Shown here piece after piece: positions 1 to 7,604 of a stretch of DNA of 11,352 nucleotides. Numbering within the stretch: the first letter of the stretch is position 1; each line of letters begins with the position of its first letter. The position numbers were made by a program, and so were the translations under genes. The stretch is taken from the NCBI GenBank assembly GCA_959604115.1, contig CAUHBW010000084.1, forward strand, positions 1 through 11,352, given 5' to 3'. The notes below the pieces were generated by a model. It was not told the origin of the DNA. It saw only the letters and a program-made list of their open reading frames with translations, and did no database searches. The stretch comes from an uncultured Bilophila sp. (lineage in GTDB: Bacteria; Desulfobacterota; Desulfovibrionia; Desulfovibrionales; Desulfovibrionaceae).

Positions 1-2787
1 ATGCCCTCTGCATACCCTGTTTTTGTTCCTTTGAAAATAACGAGTCCTGACCCTAAATTGGTTGACGCTTTTGCTCAGAACGGCTTCATGGGCGAGGAAG
101 GCGCTTATGCCCACTTCGTTCAGTACGGCGCCGCTGAAGAAGTGGCTCCCAACGCCGAATTCAACGCCAGCGAATACTACGCCGCCAAGGCCGCGCAGTT
201 CTACGGCGTGGAACCCTCTGCCGTGACCGAACTCCAGATCGCCAACGTCAAGGCTCTCATCAATGAAGCCGGCATGAACGCCTGGACCCACTACGTCCAG
301 TACGGTTCCAACGAAGGCGTGAATCCCTCCAACGCCTTTGACGCCGACGCCTACCTTGCCGCGAAGGCCGCCGCCATGGGCGGGGACTGGACCGCTGAAA
401 GCGTCGCCAAAGCCATTTCCGACGCTGGCATGACCGTTCTGGAACACTACCTGACCTACGGCGGAAAGGGCGAAGGCGAAGTCGCCGAAGGCGCCACCTT
501 CCCCGTCGCCGACGATCAGAAAGTACCTTCCAACAACCCCGGTGAAACGTTCACGCTGACGACCGGTGTGGATACCTTTGTCGGCGGTGCCGGTGATGAC
601 GTTTTCAATGCTACCGTTACGGCTACCAGCCCCGTTCTGGGCGCCCTTGACTCCATTGACGGCGGTGCGGGCAACGACACGCTGAACGTCGCTGATACGG
701 CTGTTGCCGAGGGTGCTCGGTTCACCTTCCCGAATGGCTTTACCGTGAAGGGTGTTGAAAACATCAACATCACCACCAACGGCGGCATCAACGTCGATCT
801 TTCCGAAAATGCCGACGTTACGTCCATCAAGGGCATTGCCGCTGGTACCGCCAATAGTGAAGTCACCGCTTCCGACAGCGCCGATGTCGACCTGACCGTC
901 GCCGGTGCCGCCACGGCTACCGTGGCAGGCGGCAAGGCCGTGTCCGTGACCGGAGGTACCGGCGCGACCTCGATCTCCGGCAAGGGCCTGACCACCGTTA
1001 CCGTCAAGGGCGGTGGTGCGGTGACCATCAACAACACCGAAAACTCTGTTGCTGCGACGGATGGCAAGGGCACCACCCTGACGTCCGTTGTTCTTGACGG
1101 CGTTGACGCCGACAGCACCATCGAGGGCGAAGGCCTGACCGACGTTACCGTCAAGGGTGCGACGGAGAATGCGAATACCGTCACCATCACCAATGCTAAG
1201 GCCGATCATGCTCTGACCGTCAATGTCGATGGGACCGGGTATAAAGTTGACGGGACTGAGGTACAGACCATTGTTGCGGACGCGAATGCCACGGCCATTA
1301 CCGTGAACGCTTCCGGCGATGACAGCAGCCTTGCTCTTACGGGTTCCGACAAGGTCAAAGCCCTCAACATCACGGGGGATGCCGCGCTTACGCTCAAGGC
1401 CAGCGACCTCGCTGCACTGACCACCATCGACGGTTCCACCGCTACCGGCGATCTGACCCTCGGTGAGCTGCACGCCAATACGGTTGCCGTGAAGACCGGC
1501 GCCGGCGATGATGCCTTCACCATCAAGGCGGCCACCAATGTGACGGTTGATGCCGGTGCCGGCGACGACGTCGTCACCCTTGGCGCGATTATTGCCGCCG
1601 GTTCCACCATCAACCTCGGCGCTGGCGACGACGCTCTGTTGACGGATAGTGGCTCCGTTGCGGCCTCGACCAATAACGCCACCACGGTCATCGACGGCGG
1701 CGACGGTTTCGACACCGTGTCCGCTGCGCTGATCAACGCGGCCAACGCGGCTCAGTTCCACAACTTTGAAGCGCTGGATCTCTCCGCGAACGTTGCCAAC
1801 CTTGACGTCGCCCTGATGACGAATTCCACCCTTGAAGCCCTGACCCTTTCCGGTGGTAATGGCGCTGCTGCCGTGAGCAATGTGGCTGCGGGCGTGGAAC
1901 TGCTCGTTTCCGGTGCGAATACTGGAACGACCACCATCAACGTGAAGGATGCCGCTACCGGAACCGCCGACGCGTTCTCCGTCGCCTTTAACGGTACCGC
2001 TGCGGCTACCGCTACGGAAGTGGCTCCTACGGCTTCCTCTGCGGCTGTCGTCGTGAACGGCATCGAAAACCTGAGCGTGGAGTCCACGGGTACGGGGTTT
2101 GTCGCGAATACCCTGAAGGTGACTGACAACGCCTTGCAGACGCTGACCATCACCGGCGACAAGGAGCTGTCGTTGTCGTTTACTGGTACGAACGGAACCA
2201 ATGGCGCTGCTGGCGGGGCTGTAAAACTGATCGACGGTTCTGCCGCCACCGGCGACCTGACGATTGATACCACCAACGTTACGGCTGACAGCAAGGTTGG
2301 CCTGACCGTGAATACTGGTTCGGGCGACGACACCATCACGCTGGCCCAGAAGGCTACCGTGGACGCCGGGGCTGGTGACGACACGATCATCGCTTCCGCT
2401 GATGGCGGTACGTTCACCGGCGGCGCAGGCGAGGACACGTTTAACGTCAGCGCGGCTGTGCTTCAGAACGTTTCCAGCATTGACACGATGGTCATTTCGA
2501 CCATCACCGACTTCGGTGCCGATGATACCCTGACCATGATTGGTGCCGCGACTGCCATCACCGAACTCAAGCTTGATGCTACGGTGCAGAATCTTCTCGG
2601 CGCTCTGACGTTGGCTGCTACGACTGCGGATACGACGGTGTGGTTCCAGTACGCCGGCGATACCTACATCGTGGCGAACGACGGTACTGGTGGACTTGGC
2701 ACTGGCGACCTCGCCGTCAAGCTGACCGGCACTGGATATGACTTCGATGGAGCTACCCTCAACGCTGGGGAACTGAGTCTCGCCTAA
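1..2787 (+). CDS. RTX/S-layer-like type I-secreted surface protein
   Basis: Predicted secreted calcium-binding surface protein of 928 residues, probably an adhesin or S-layer-like protein exported by a type I (ABC/MFP/TolC) system. No Sec signal peptide and no cysteine are visible. Residues about 20-160 hold three related helical repeats centred on H38-Y42-G43, H97-Y101-G102 and H149-Y153-G154 (pattern HxxxYG, acidic, then Asn/Pro). Glycine/aspartate RTX-type motifs follow: GGAGDD at 195-200, GGAGND at 221-226, GAGDD at 500-504, 519-523 and 540-544, GSGDD at 773-777, GAGDD at 790-794 and GGAGED at 807-812. Between them are long Thr/Val/Ala-rich beta-strand repeats. The last 60 residues (YIVAND, then a DLAVKL strand) resemble type I secretion C-termini. 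The ATG is the first base of the window, so the ribosome binding site and any longer N-terminus are out of sight. No export genes are in the window. The class is fairly sure; the exact role is unknown. Confidence 0.85.
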   Translation: MPSAYPVFVPLKITSPDPKLVDAFAQNGFMGEEGAYAHFVQYGAAEEVAPNAEFNASEYYAAKAAQFYGVEPSAVTELQIANVKALINEAGMNAWTHYVQYGSNEGVNPSNAFDADAYLAAKAAAMGGDWTAESVAKAISDAGMTVLEHYLTYGGKGEGEVAEGATFPVADDQKVPSNNPGETFTLTTGVDTFVGGAGDDVFNATVTATSPVLGALDSIDGGAGNDTLNVADTAVAEGARFTFPNGFTVKGVENINITTNGGINVDLSENADVTSIKGIAAGTANSEVTASDSADVDLTVAGAATATVAGGKAVSVTGGTGATSISGKGLTTVTVKGGGAVTINNTENSVAATDGKGTTLTSVVLDGVDADSTIEGEGLTDVTVKGATENANTVTITNAKADHALTVNVDGTGYKVDGTEVQTIVADANATAITVNASGDDSSLALTGSDKVKALNITGDAALTLKASDLAALTTIDGSTATGDLTLGELHANTVAVKTGAGDDAFTIKAATNVTVDAGAGDDVVTLGAIIAAGSTINLGAGDDALLTDSGSVAASTNNATTVIDGGDGFDTVSAALINAANAAQFHNFEALDLSANVANLDVALMTNSTLEALTLSGGNGAAAVSNVAAGVELLVSGANTGTTTINVKDAATGTADAFSVAFNGTAAATATEVAPTASSAAVVVNGIENLSVESTGTGFVANTLKVTDNALQTLTITGDKELSLSFTGTNGTNGAAGGAVKLIDGSAATGDLTIDTTNVTADSKVGLTVNTGSGDDTITLAQKATVDAGAGDDTIIASADGGTFTGGAGEDTFNVSAAVLQNVSSIDTMVISTITDFGADDTLTMIGAATAITELKLDATVQNLLGALTLAATTADTTVWFQYAGDTYIVANDGTGGLGTGDLAVKLTGTGYDFDGATLNAGELSLA

Positions 2788-2816
2788 CGTTTTCACGGAA
2801 AACGTTTGACACACCA

Positions 2817-2853
2817 AAAGCCCCCGGCATCGCAACACGGTGCCGGGGGCTTT
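2817..2853. terminator. Bidirectional intrinsic terminator between converging genes
   Basis: A perfect 13-bp stem (2817-2829 with 2841-2853, core GCCCCCGGCA) encloses an 11-base loop and is followed by TTTCTTT. On the minus strand the same stem is followed by TTTT from the A-run at 2816-2819. It lies 30 bases after the stop of the RTX-like gene and about 58 bases beyond the stop of the converging chaperone gene, so it can end both transcripts. A smaller palindrome (2787-2805, arms ACGTTTT/AAAACGT) sits directly after the first stop codon. Confidence 0.9.
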
Positions 2854-2910
2854 CTTTATAGTTATACGCCGGATGTTTTTTTGTTGATTGCCTACGCTCT
2901 TCCTACGGGC

Positions 2911-3342
2911 TTACACCATGAGTCCGCCGGGGAGGAAGGGGGAGGGGTCGGCGGTCGCCACGGAGGGCAGGGCGTCGAGGCGCGTTTTCCAGTGGATGAT
3001 CTGGGCGAGGAACGCGTTGATCGCCGCTTCAAAGGCCGGGTAGTCCGCGAAGCGGTCAAACCGTTTCCAGAGCACGATTTCTCCGGTGCGGGCCCAGACC
3101 GAGAGCGCGCCGCCGTCCGTTTCCGCGCCGAGGCATGAGGCCGTGAGCAGGAGGCGGGCATTCTCCGGGTTGGACAGGCAGGCTCCGTCCCCCACAATTC
3201 CGTGCAGCACGACGGCGTCGCCGTCCCGTTCTATGGTCACCTCATGGGCGTCGTCGAAACGCAGCGTGCAGCGGCCCTCCTCAAGGAGGAGATCAAGCCC
3301 GCAGACTTTCCCGAGTTCTTCAACAAGCGATGTCAGTTCCAT
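2911..3342 (-). CDS. CesT/Tir-family (class I) type III secretion chaperone
   Basis: A 143-residue acidic protein predicted to bind the N-terminal segment of a type III secreted effector in the cytoplasm and keep it competent for secretion. It has the class I chaperone plan. An N-terminal helix (MELTSLVEELGKVCGL) is followed by strands with a TLRFDD...VTIERDGDAVVLHGIVG pattern, a helix ending LLLTASCLGAETDGGALSV, a strand with GEIVLWKRF, and a C-terminal amphipathic helix about 100-125 (FEAAINAFL...HWKTRL). Length and acidity fit the family (usually 120-160 residues). The start is set by a good AAGGAG at 3348-3353, five bases before the ATG. It begins 39 bases after the stop of the large upstream gene on the same strand, the usual effector-then-chaperone arrangement, so that gene product is the likely client. 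The C-terminal 18 residues are Pro-rich and probably disordered. Confidence 0.82.
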   Translation of the reverse strand: MELTSLVEELGKVCGLDLLLEEGRCTLRFDDAHEVTIERDGDAVVLHGIVGDGACLSNPENARLLLTASCLGAETDGGALSVWARTGEIVLWKRFDRFADYPAFEAAINAFLAQIIHWKTRLDALPSVATADPSPFLPGGLMV

Positions 3343-3381
3343 AAAATCTCCTTATGCGGGTTCCGTCCTTTCGGGGGCGGT

Positions 3382-6300
3382 TCATTGCTCCAGCGGCTTG
3401 AGATAATACCGGGTGAGCAGGGGGAACAGGTCCGGATAGGCGCGGATCTTGCCTTCCACAAAGGCAAGGAACGCCTCTTCCGAATCAAGGGCGAGCTGTC
3501 CGGCCACGGCGTCCGAGGCCGCGCGCTGGACTCTCACCATGCTCTCCATGTCTCCGGCCTCCCCGAGCTTCATGCGCAGATCACGGGTCTGCGTCAGGGG
3601 GTCGGTCATGCGCGCGAGGAGATCGGCCTCTTCATGCAGCTGTTCGCGCAGGTTTTGGTACTCGGGAACCACGGTCTTGGGGCCTTCCTGCTCCCCGCCG
3701 CGCAGGAACGGAAAATACTTGAAGTCGAAGTCCTTTACCCGTCCGATGTCCAGCGAGTCCGCCGCATTGAGGAGCATGGACTCCAGCGTGGGGCTGGCGT
3801 GTCCGACGATGGCGGCGGTGAATTCCCGTTCATAGGCATCCCCGAACGTGTCCGCCCCGAAACGCTCGTGCATCTTCCCAAGGGCCAGCCGGGCGCTTTC
3901 GGCTTCCTGTTCGGGCGTGTCCGCGCCGTTGTTCACCCGCCCGGCGTCGTGCCCGGCGATGCCGCACAGAAGCGCGGTCCGGTCCACGGTATGCCCCATT
4001 CCCTCCATGATCCCCGCCATCGCCGAAGCGAAGATGAAGGCCCGCGAGATGTGCCCGCGTCCGTGGTAGCCCGCGCCGTGGTCGAAGGAGCCGGGACGCT
4101 CGTGATCGTGGTAGATCGGCAGCATGGACAGCAGAAAGTCCCGATGCCGCGCCGGAGTCACGTCCAGACGCCCCCCGGCCGCGGGAGGGAAGGGAGGCCG
4201 GATCGGGAACGAGGCGTCGAGAGTGTCCGCCAGACCGGGCACGGCGGCGCGCAGCCGATCCCGTTCGGCCTGCGGGACGAGGGACAGCTCTCCGGCGAAG
4301 GCCGCCGGAGCCTGCGCCTTGTCCCCGAGCGCGGCGCGCAGGCCGGAAAGAAAGGCGTTGAAGACCTGCGCGTCCCGGAATCCCGCATCCTCCGGGAAAC
4401 CGCGTTCGGCATCCCCGAGCCGGAGCAGCACGCCGGAAAGCCCCTGCAGGGCCGGTCCGTTCAGCCGTTCCGCGACCCGGTCCGACGCCTCGGGCGAGGC
4501 GTCGCGCATCAGGGACAGGGCCAGTCCGCCGAACGCCCGCACCAGCGCGCCTTCGTTCGCGGCCTCACGCGCCTCCTGTGGCAAGGCGTCGAGCGATCCG
4601 CGCAACGCGGATTCGGCCTCTCCAAGCCCGGCGATCAGCGCCTCGTCCGTCAGGGGTTCGCCCCCCTCCGGCGCAAGGCCGTCGAGGGTCGCGGCTCCCC
4701 GAAGCGCGGCGGAGGCCAGCGCCCGAAACGCCCGCCCGTCCATCCGCGGATGGTCCATGACGAAATCCCGGAGCGTGGCCCGCCGCGCGGGATTTTCCGT
4801 CAGCGTCTCGATGGCGGCGAGGGAATCGAGGCGGTCCTTTCCCGCCACGTCGGACACGGCCCGCCACATGCAATCCGCCAACAGCTCGTTCTCCGTCCTC
4901 TGGGCGTCCGTGGGGGCATGCCGGTAGCGTTCGACGTAGGCGGCGAACGCCTCCCGGACGCGCGGCGCGTCCGCGTCCGTAATGAGGCGGCGATCGCCCA
5001 GCATGCGCAGGCTCGCTCCGCCGCGCATCTCCATCGTCTTGTCCATAAAAGCCTGAAGCCCGGCGTCATCCCGCACGGCATCGAGCGTCGCCTCGATGCG
5101 GGGCTGATCGAAATGGGCGGCGTAAAAGGCGCTCTCTTCGTCCTTGACCTCATGCTTGAGGTGGAGTTCCGGCATCTGCTCCGCAATCCGCACCGGAATC
5201 ACCGCGCCGCCGAGCTGTTCCCGGATGGCGGCGAGTTCGGCTTGCCGTTCCGCCGAAAAACCGGCCAACGCCTCGGCGGAGGGCCACTTTCCGCCGAGCA
5301 CGGCGACGACTGCGTCGAACCATGCCCGCTGGTCCGGCGGAAGCCCGTGGAGCCCGAAGTCCTTGTTGACGACGATCTCCGCCACGTCGCGGGCGAAGAC
5401 GATGGGCCCGTGCACCTGCGCCTCAATGTAGTTGCATTCGCTGGCGACGCGGCCCGCGACCCGCCGGTCCAGCGCGGCGCGCGCGAGGCTCACGGCGTCC
5501 ATGTCGCCCAGCTCGGGCAGCAGGGTTTCGAGGGTGTCGAACGAGGCCATCGCCGCGCGCGTGGATTCGGGGTCCTTGAAAACCTTGATGAACAATCCGG
5601 CGAGGGCGCTGTTTTCGTCGTCATCGAGGCCGGACAGCTGGAATGCGTTCTTGAACAGGTCCGCCCGGAACGTCCCCCTCGCGGCCATGCCGTCGAGCGT
5701 GGCTTCGAGATTTCGGTGAAGTTCGCTCCCTTCCCGCATCAGTTCGAGCTTGTGCGCCTCGCTGATGCCCGGGAAGCCGGGCAGCAGATCGCGGACGGCC
5801 TGACGTCCGGCCTCGGCATAGCGCAGCCGCAGCGCGACGAAGGTGTCGTCCACGGTATAGGTGGCGCGCCGGGCGACCTCGGGCTTGAGGTGCAGGGCCA
5901 CGGAACCGTAGGTGGGAGCCGCCCCGGTGCGCTGGCGCAGCAGGTTGACCGCGGCGTAGGTGGGACGCTCGGCGGCTACGGTCGGGCGGTCCTCGCTCAG
6001 TTCGGGGAACAGGCCCCGCTCCACGTTGTCGCGCTTCTGGATGTAGCCCATGCCCTTCACGTCGATGGCGGCCTGTCGGGCGGCCTCGTCGGGCGCGGAC
6101 TCGATGGAGTGGAAAATGTGTTCCCACGAGCCCCCGGCCCTGAGCAGGGGCTTGGGGCCGTTCAGGCCGAGCAGGAACCCGAGGTCCACGTTGATGGTCA
6201 GTCCGGCGGAACGGAGCACGTCCCCGAACCGTTTGGCGTCGAGATCCCCCAGCTCGCGACGCCGGGCCATGTCGGTGACGAGCCCCTCCACCTCTTTCCG

Positions 6301-7029
6301 GCGGGCGGAACCGGCGATGTCCACGTCCACGAGGACGTGCATGCTCACCGCGCTCATGTCCGCCGGGGCCTCGTGGCGTTGGGCCGTCCCCATGCCTTCG
6401 ATGCCCGCGCCGTACCGCTCGGAGAGCGTCGGCAGCTGATCGGGCCGCGCAAGCCCCTCCGCGAGGATGATGCGGTCGCTCGCCTCCTTGGTGACCAGCG
6501 CCTCAAGGCTGAACAGGTTTGCGGACGCGGCCAGCGCGTCCGCGTTGTGGGGATTGGCGTCGATTTCGGCTTGCAACGCCCGCTTGAGCACGCCCATTTC
6601 CGGGGAAAAGAACTGCCGGTAGGCGTCGAGAAGCTCCGTATTGGAAAGGCTCTCCACTTCGGGCGCGAAGGCGGCGAGCACGGCGTCGTCCATCGCGCCC
6701 CGGATTTCTCCCAGCGTGCCCAGCCGATCAAGATGGGTTTGCAGGGACTTGGCCGCGTTGAGGAGGCCCTTCGCGTCTAGACCTCCGTCGGGGGAGGCCA
6801 GCGACCGCAGGACAAGCGCGGCGTTTTCACGCGCTCCGGTTTTGGCGCTGACAACTTTCGTGGCGGTTCTGAATCCGGCGAAGGGAATTTTGTTGCCCTT
6901 GATGGCATCAAGACGAATGGGCGGGTTGGTTCCGATCCGCACGCTGTGCGGGCCGATCCTGCCGACGGAAGCGGACGTTTCCGTGGCCTGAGGCTGTTGC
7001 GCGCCGTTGACTCCATGAAGCTGCGACAT
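3382..7029 (-). CDS. Large candidate type III effector with DUF3626-like and HD phosphodiesterase domains
   Basis: A 1215-residue soluble protein with no signal peptide or membrane helix. Residues 1-30 are polar and Gln/Ser/Thr-rich, as in type III secretion signals. Residues about 60-270 are helical and not recognised. Residues about 276-560 resemble DUF3626: R355-P-T-Y, then a Y374-G-S376 strand with A389-T-Y-T, then Y534-I-E536-A-Q538-V-H540-G. Residues 560-940 are helical, and a Pro-rich hinge follows at 942-953. The C-terminal domain has HD-superfamily metal-site spacing: H989-G-R-G-H993-I-S-R, H1027-D1028-A-G-R, H1077 and D1091. Its HGxGH motif also recalls the SidE-type phosphodiesterase. 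The start is supported by GAGGGAG (7036-7042 on the opposite strand), six bases before the ATG. A CesT-type chaperone gene follows after 39 bases, supporting delivery by type III secretion. Its target is unknown; it may be a nucleotide or phosphodiester hydrolase, with the middle domain as a second activity. It could instead be a cytoplasmic enzyme if the chaperone call is wrong. Confidence 0.75.
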   Translation of the reverse strand: MSQLHGVNGAQQPQATETSASVGRIGPHSVRIGTNPPIRLDAIKGNKIPFAGFRTATKVVSAKTGARENAALVLRSLASPDGGLDAKGLLNAAKSLQTHLDRLGTLGEIRGAMDDAVLAAFAPEVESLSNTELLDAYRQFFSPEMGVLKRALQAEIDANPHNADALAASANLFSLEALVTKEASDRIILAEGLARPDQLPTLSERYGAGIEGMGTAQRHEAPADMSAVSMHVLVDVDIAGSARRKEVEGLVTDMARRRELGDLDAKRFGDVLRSAGLTINVDLGFLLGLNGPKPLLRAGGSWEHIFHSIESAPDEAARQAAIDVKGMGYIQKRDNVERGLFPELSEDRPTVAAERPTYAAVNLLRQRTGAAPTYGSVALHLKPEVARRATYTVDDTFVALRLRYAEAGRQAVRDLLPGFPGISEAHKLELMREGSELHRNLEATLDGMAARGTFRADLFKNAFQLSGLDDDENSALAGLFIKVFKDPESTRAAMASFDTLETLLPELGDMDAVSLARAALDRRVAGRVASECNYIEAQVHGPIVFARDVAEIVVNKDFGLHGLPPDQRAWFDAVVAVLGGKWPSAEALAGFSAERQAELAAIREQLGGAVIPVRIAEQMPELHLKHEVKDEESAFYAAHFDQPRIEATLDAVRDDAGLQAFMDKTMEMRGGASLRMLGDRRLITDADAPRVREAFAAYVERYRHAPTDAQRTENELLADCMWRAVSDVAGKDRLDSLAAIETLTENPARRATLRDFVMDHPRMDGRAFRALASAALRGAATLDGLAPEGGEPLTDEALIAGLGEAESALRGSLDALPQEAREAANEGALVRAFGGLALSLMRDASPEASDRVAERLNGPALQGLSGVLLRLGDAERGFPEDAGFRDAQVFNAFLSGLRAALGDKAQAPAAFAGELSLVPQAERDRLRAAVPGLADTLDASFPIRPPFPPAAGGRLDVTPARHRDFLLSMLPIYHDHERPGSFDHGAGYHGRGHISRAFIFASAMAGIMEGMGHTVDRTALLCGIAGHDAGRVNNGADTPEQEAESARLALGKMHERFGADTFGDAYEREFTAAIVGHASPTLESMLLNAADSLDIGRVKDFDFKYFPFLRGGEQEGPKTVVPEYQNLREQLHEEADLLARMTDPLTQTRDLRMKLGEAGDMESMVRVQRAASDAVAGQLALDSEEAFLAFVEGKIRAYPDLFPLLTRYYLKPLEQ

Positions 7030-7271
7030 GGCCGACTCCCTCGTTTTGAGAAAAGCGTGTACGATAGGCTTTCACAAAGCAAGAAACGGGCCGGAAGCCC
7101 CGCCGCCGTTTCCCCTTCGTTCCGCTTGCAGAATAGGCTGAAAAAGGCTGAAAAAAAAGCCTTGAAGGCGGACCCGGAACGCCGTCGGCTTCTCTCCGAA
7201 TGCCGGGTTTCCTCGGGAGGCGGCCTGCCGCCGTAAAACCGGCTGTCCGCGCTTCCCCTCCCTTTTCCCAT

Positions 7272-7295
7272 AAAAAAAGGGCGGCACAGCCGCCC
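7272..7295 (-). terminator. Strong minus-facing intrinsic terminator without an upstream gene
   Basis: Read on the minus strand it is GGGCGGC, loop TGT, GCCGCCC, then seven T and an A, a textbook rho-independent terminator (7-bp GC stem at 7279-7285/7289-7295, T-run from 7272-7278). On the plus strand no T-run follows, so it acts only on leftward transcription. No minus-strand gene lies between it and the LysR gene. It would therefore end either an unannotated small RNA or a leader transcript heading into the effector operon, whose start codon is 243 bases further on. Confidence 0.75.
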
Positions 7296-7485
7296 AGGGT
7301 AAAAGAATCCCCCAAAAAGGGAGCCCGATCTGCTCGGACCCGGCTACAACCCCGGAGGGGCTTCGCCGGATTTGTCTCGGAGCCGGACACTGAAGAAACC
7401 TGACGTCCCGATCCCGTCGGGAGGAATGGGACCGCCCCATCGGGATGCCCGGAGGAAAGAGGGTCTGGGGCGGGCATGCCTCCAG

Positions 7486-7506
7486 AACCCGCTGAAAAAG
7501 CGGGTT
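7486..7506. other. Perfect 8-bp hairpin upstream of the LysR promoter
   Basis: Arms AACCCGCT (7486-7493) and AGCGGGTT (7499-7506) with a GAAAA loop. On the plus strand it runs into TTGAGG, giving only four T in a row, so it is at best a weak terminator. On the minus strand no T-run follows. It lies just upstream of the LysR promoter, and could be the 5' hairpin of a leftward RNA ending at 7272 or a protein-binding palindrome. Confidence 0.45.
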
Positions 7507-7535
7507 TTGAGGGCGTACCCAAGACGTTTCCCTTG

Positions 7536-7544
7536 TGCTATAGA
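7536..7544 (+). promoter_or_regulatory. Extended -10 promoter for the LysR-type gene
   Basis: TGC followed by TATAGA (7539-7544) matches the extended -10 pattern TGnTATAAT. No good -35 box is seen at 17 bases (TACCCA at 7516-7521), which extended -10 promoters tolerate. Predicted transcription would begin near 7551, about 54 bases before the LysR start codon. The sequence around it turns AT-rich, unlike the GC-rich flanks. Confidence 0.5.
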
Positions 7545-7604
7545 ATAAAAGAAACGCCTTGGGAAATGAAAAACGCGCATCAGGCGCATGAACGGAAAGA
7601 ATAG

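Larger units (their letters stand above)
7030..7604. other. Non-coding spacer between divergent effector operon and LysR gene
   Basis: 575 bases without a convincing gene; short open frames here lack ribosome binding sites and overlap structured DNA. Going left to right, it holds the effector ribosome binding site (7036-7042) and an A-rich stretch with a tandem ten-base repeat AGGCTGAAAA (7136-7145 and 7146-7155). A minus-facing terminator follows (7272-7295). Next are nested GC-rich stem-loops at 7340-7369 (CCGGC/GCCGG outside, CCCC/GGGG inside) and 7406-7422 (TCCCGA/TCGGGA). A hairpin lies at 7486-7506 (AACCCGCT, loop GAAAA, AGCGGGTT), and the LysR promoter comes last. No clear sigma-70 promoter for the effector operon was found, so it may use a dedicated activator. 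Confidence 0.6.

Noticed and set aside
516..2438. Three long minus-strand open frames (516-1193, 1206-1745, 1752-2438)
   Set aside because: They are antisense to the repetitive RTX-like gene. Their Ser/Val/Pro-rich products mirror its Thr/Ala/Gly codons and show no family features.
2787..2805. Small palindrome ACGTTTT/AAAACGT as a separate terminator
   Set aside because: The stem is short and AT-rich with no T-run after it. The 13-bp GC-rich hairpin just downstream is the convincing terminator.
3202..6780. A 1192-codon open frame on the plus strand, antisense to the effector gene
   Set aside because: Its product is an Arg/Gly/His-rich string without recognisable domains and it lacks a ribosome binding site. 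The opposite strand has a good one, domain signatures and a chaperone partner. High GC at third codon positions leaves the antisense frame open.
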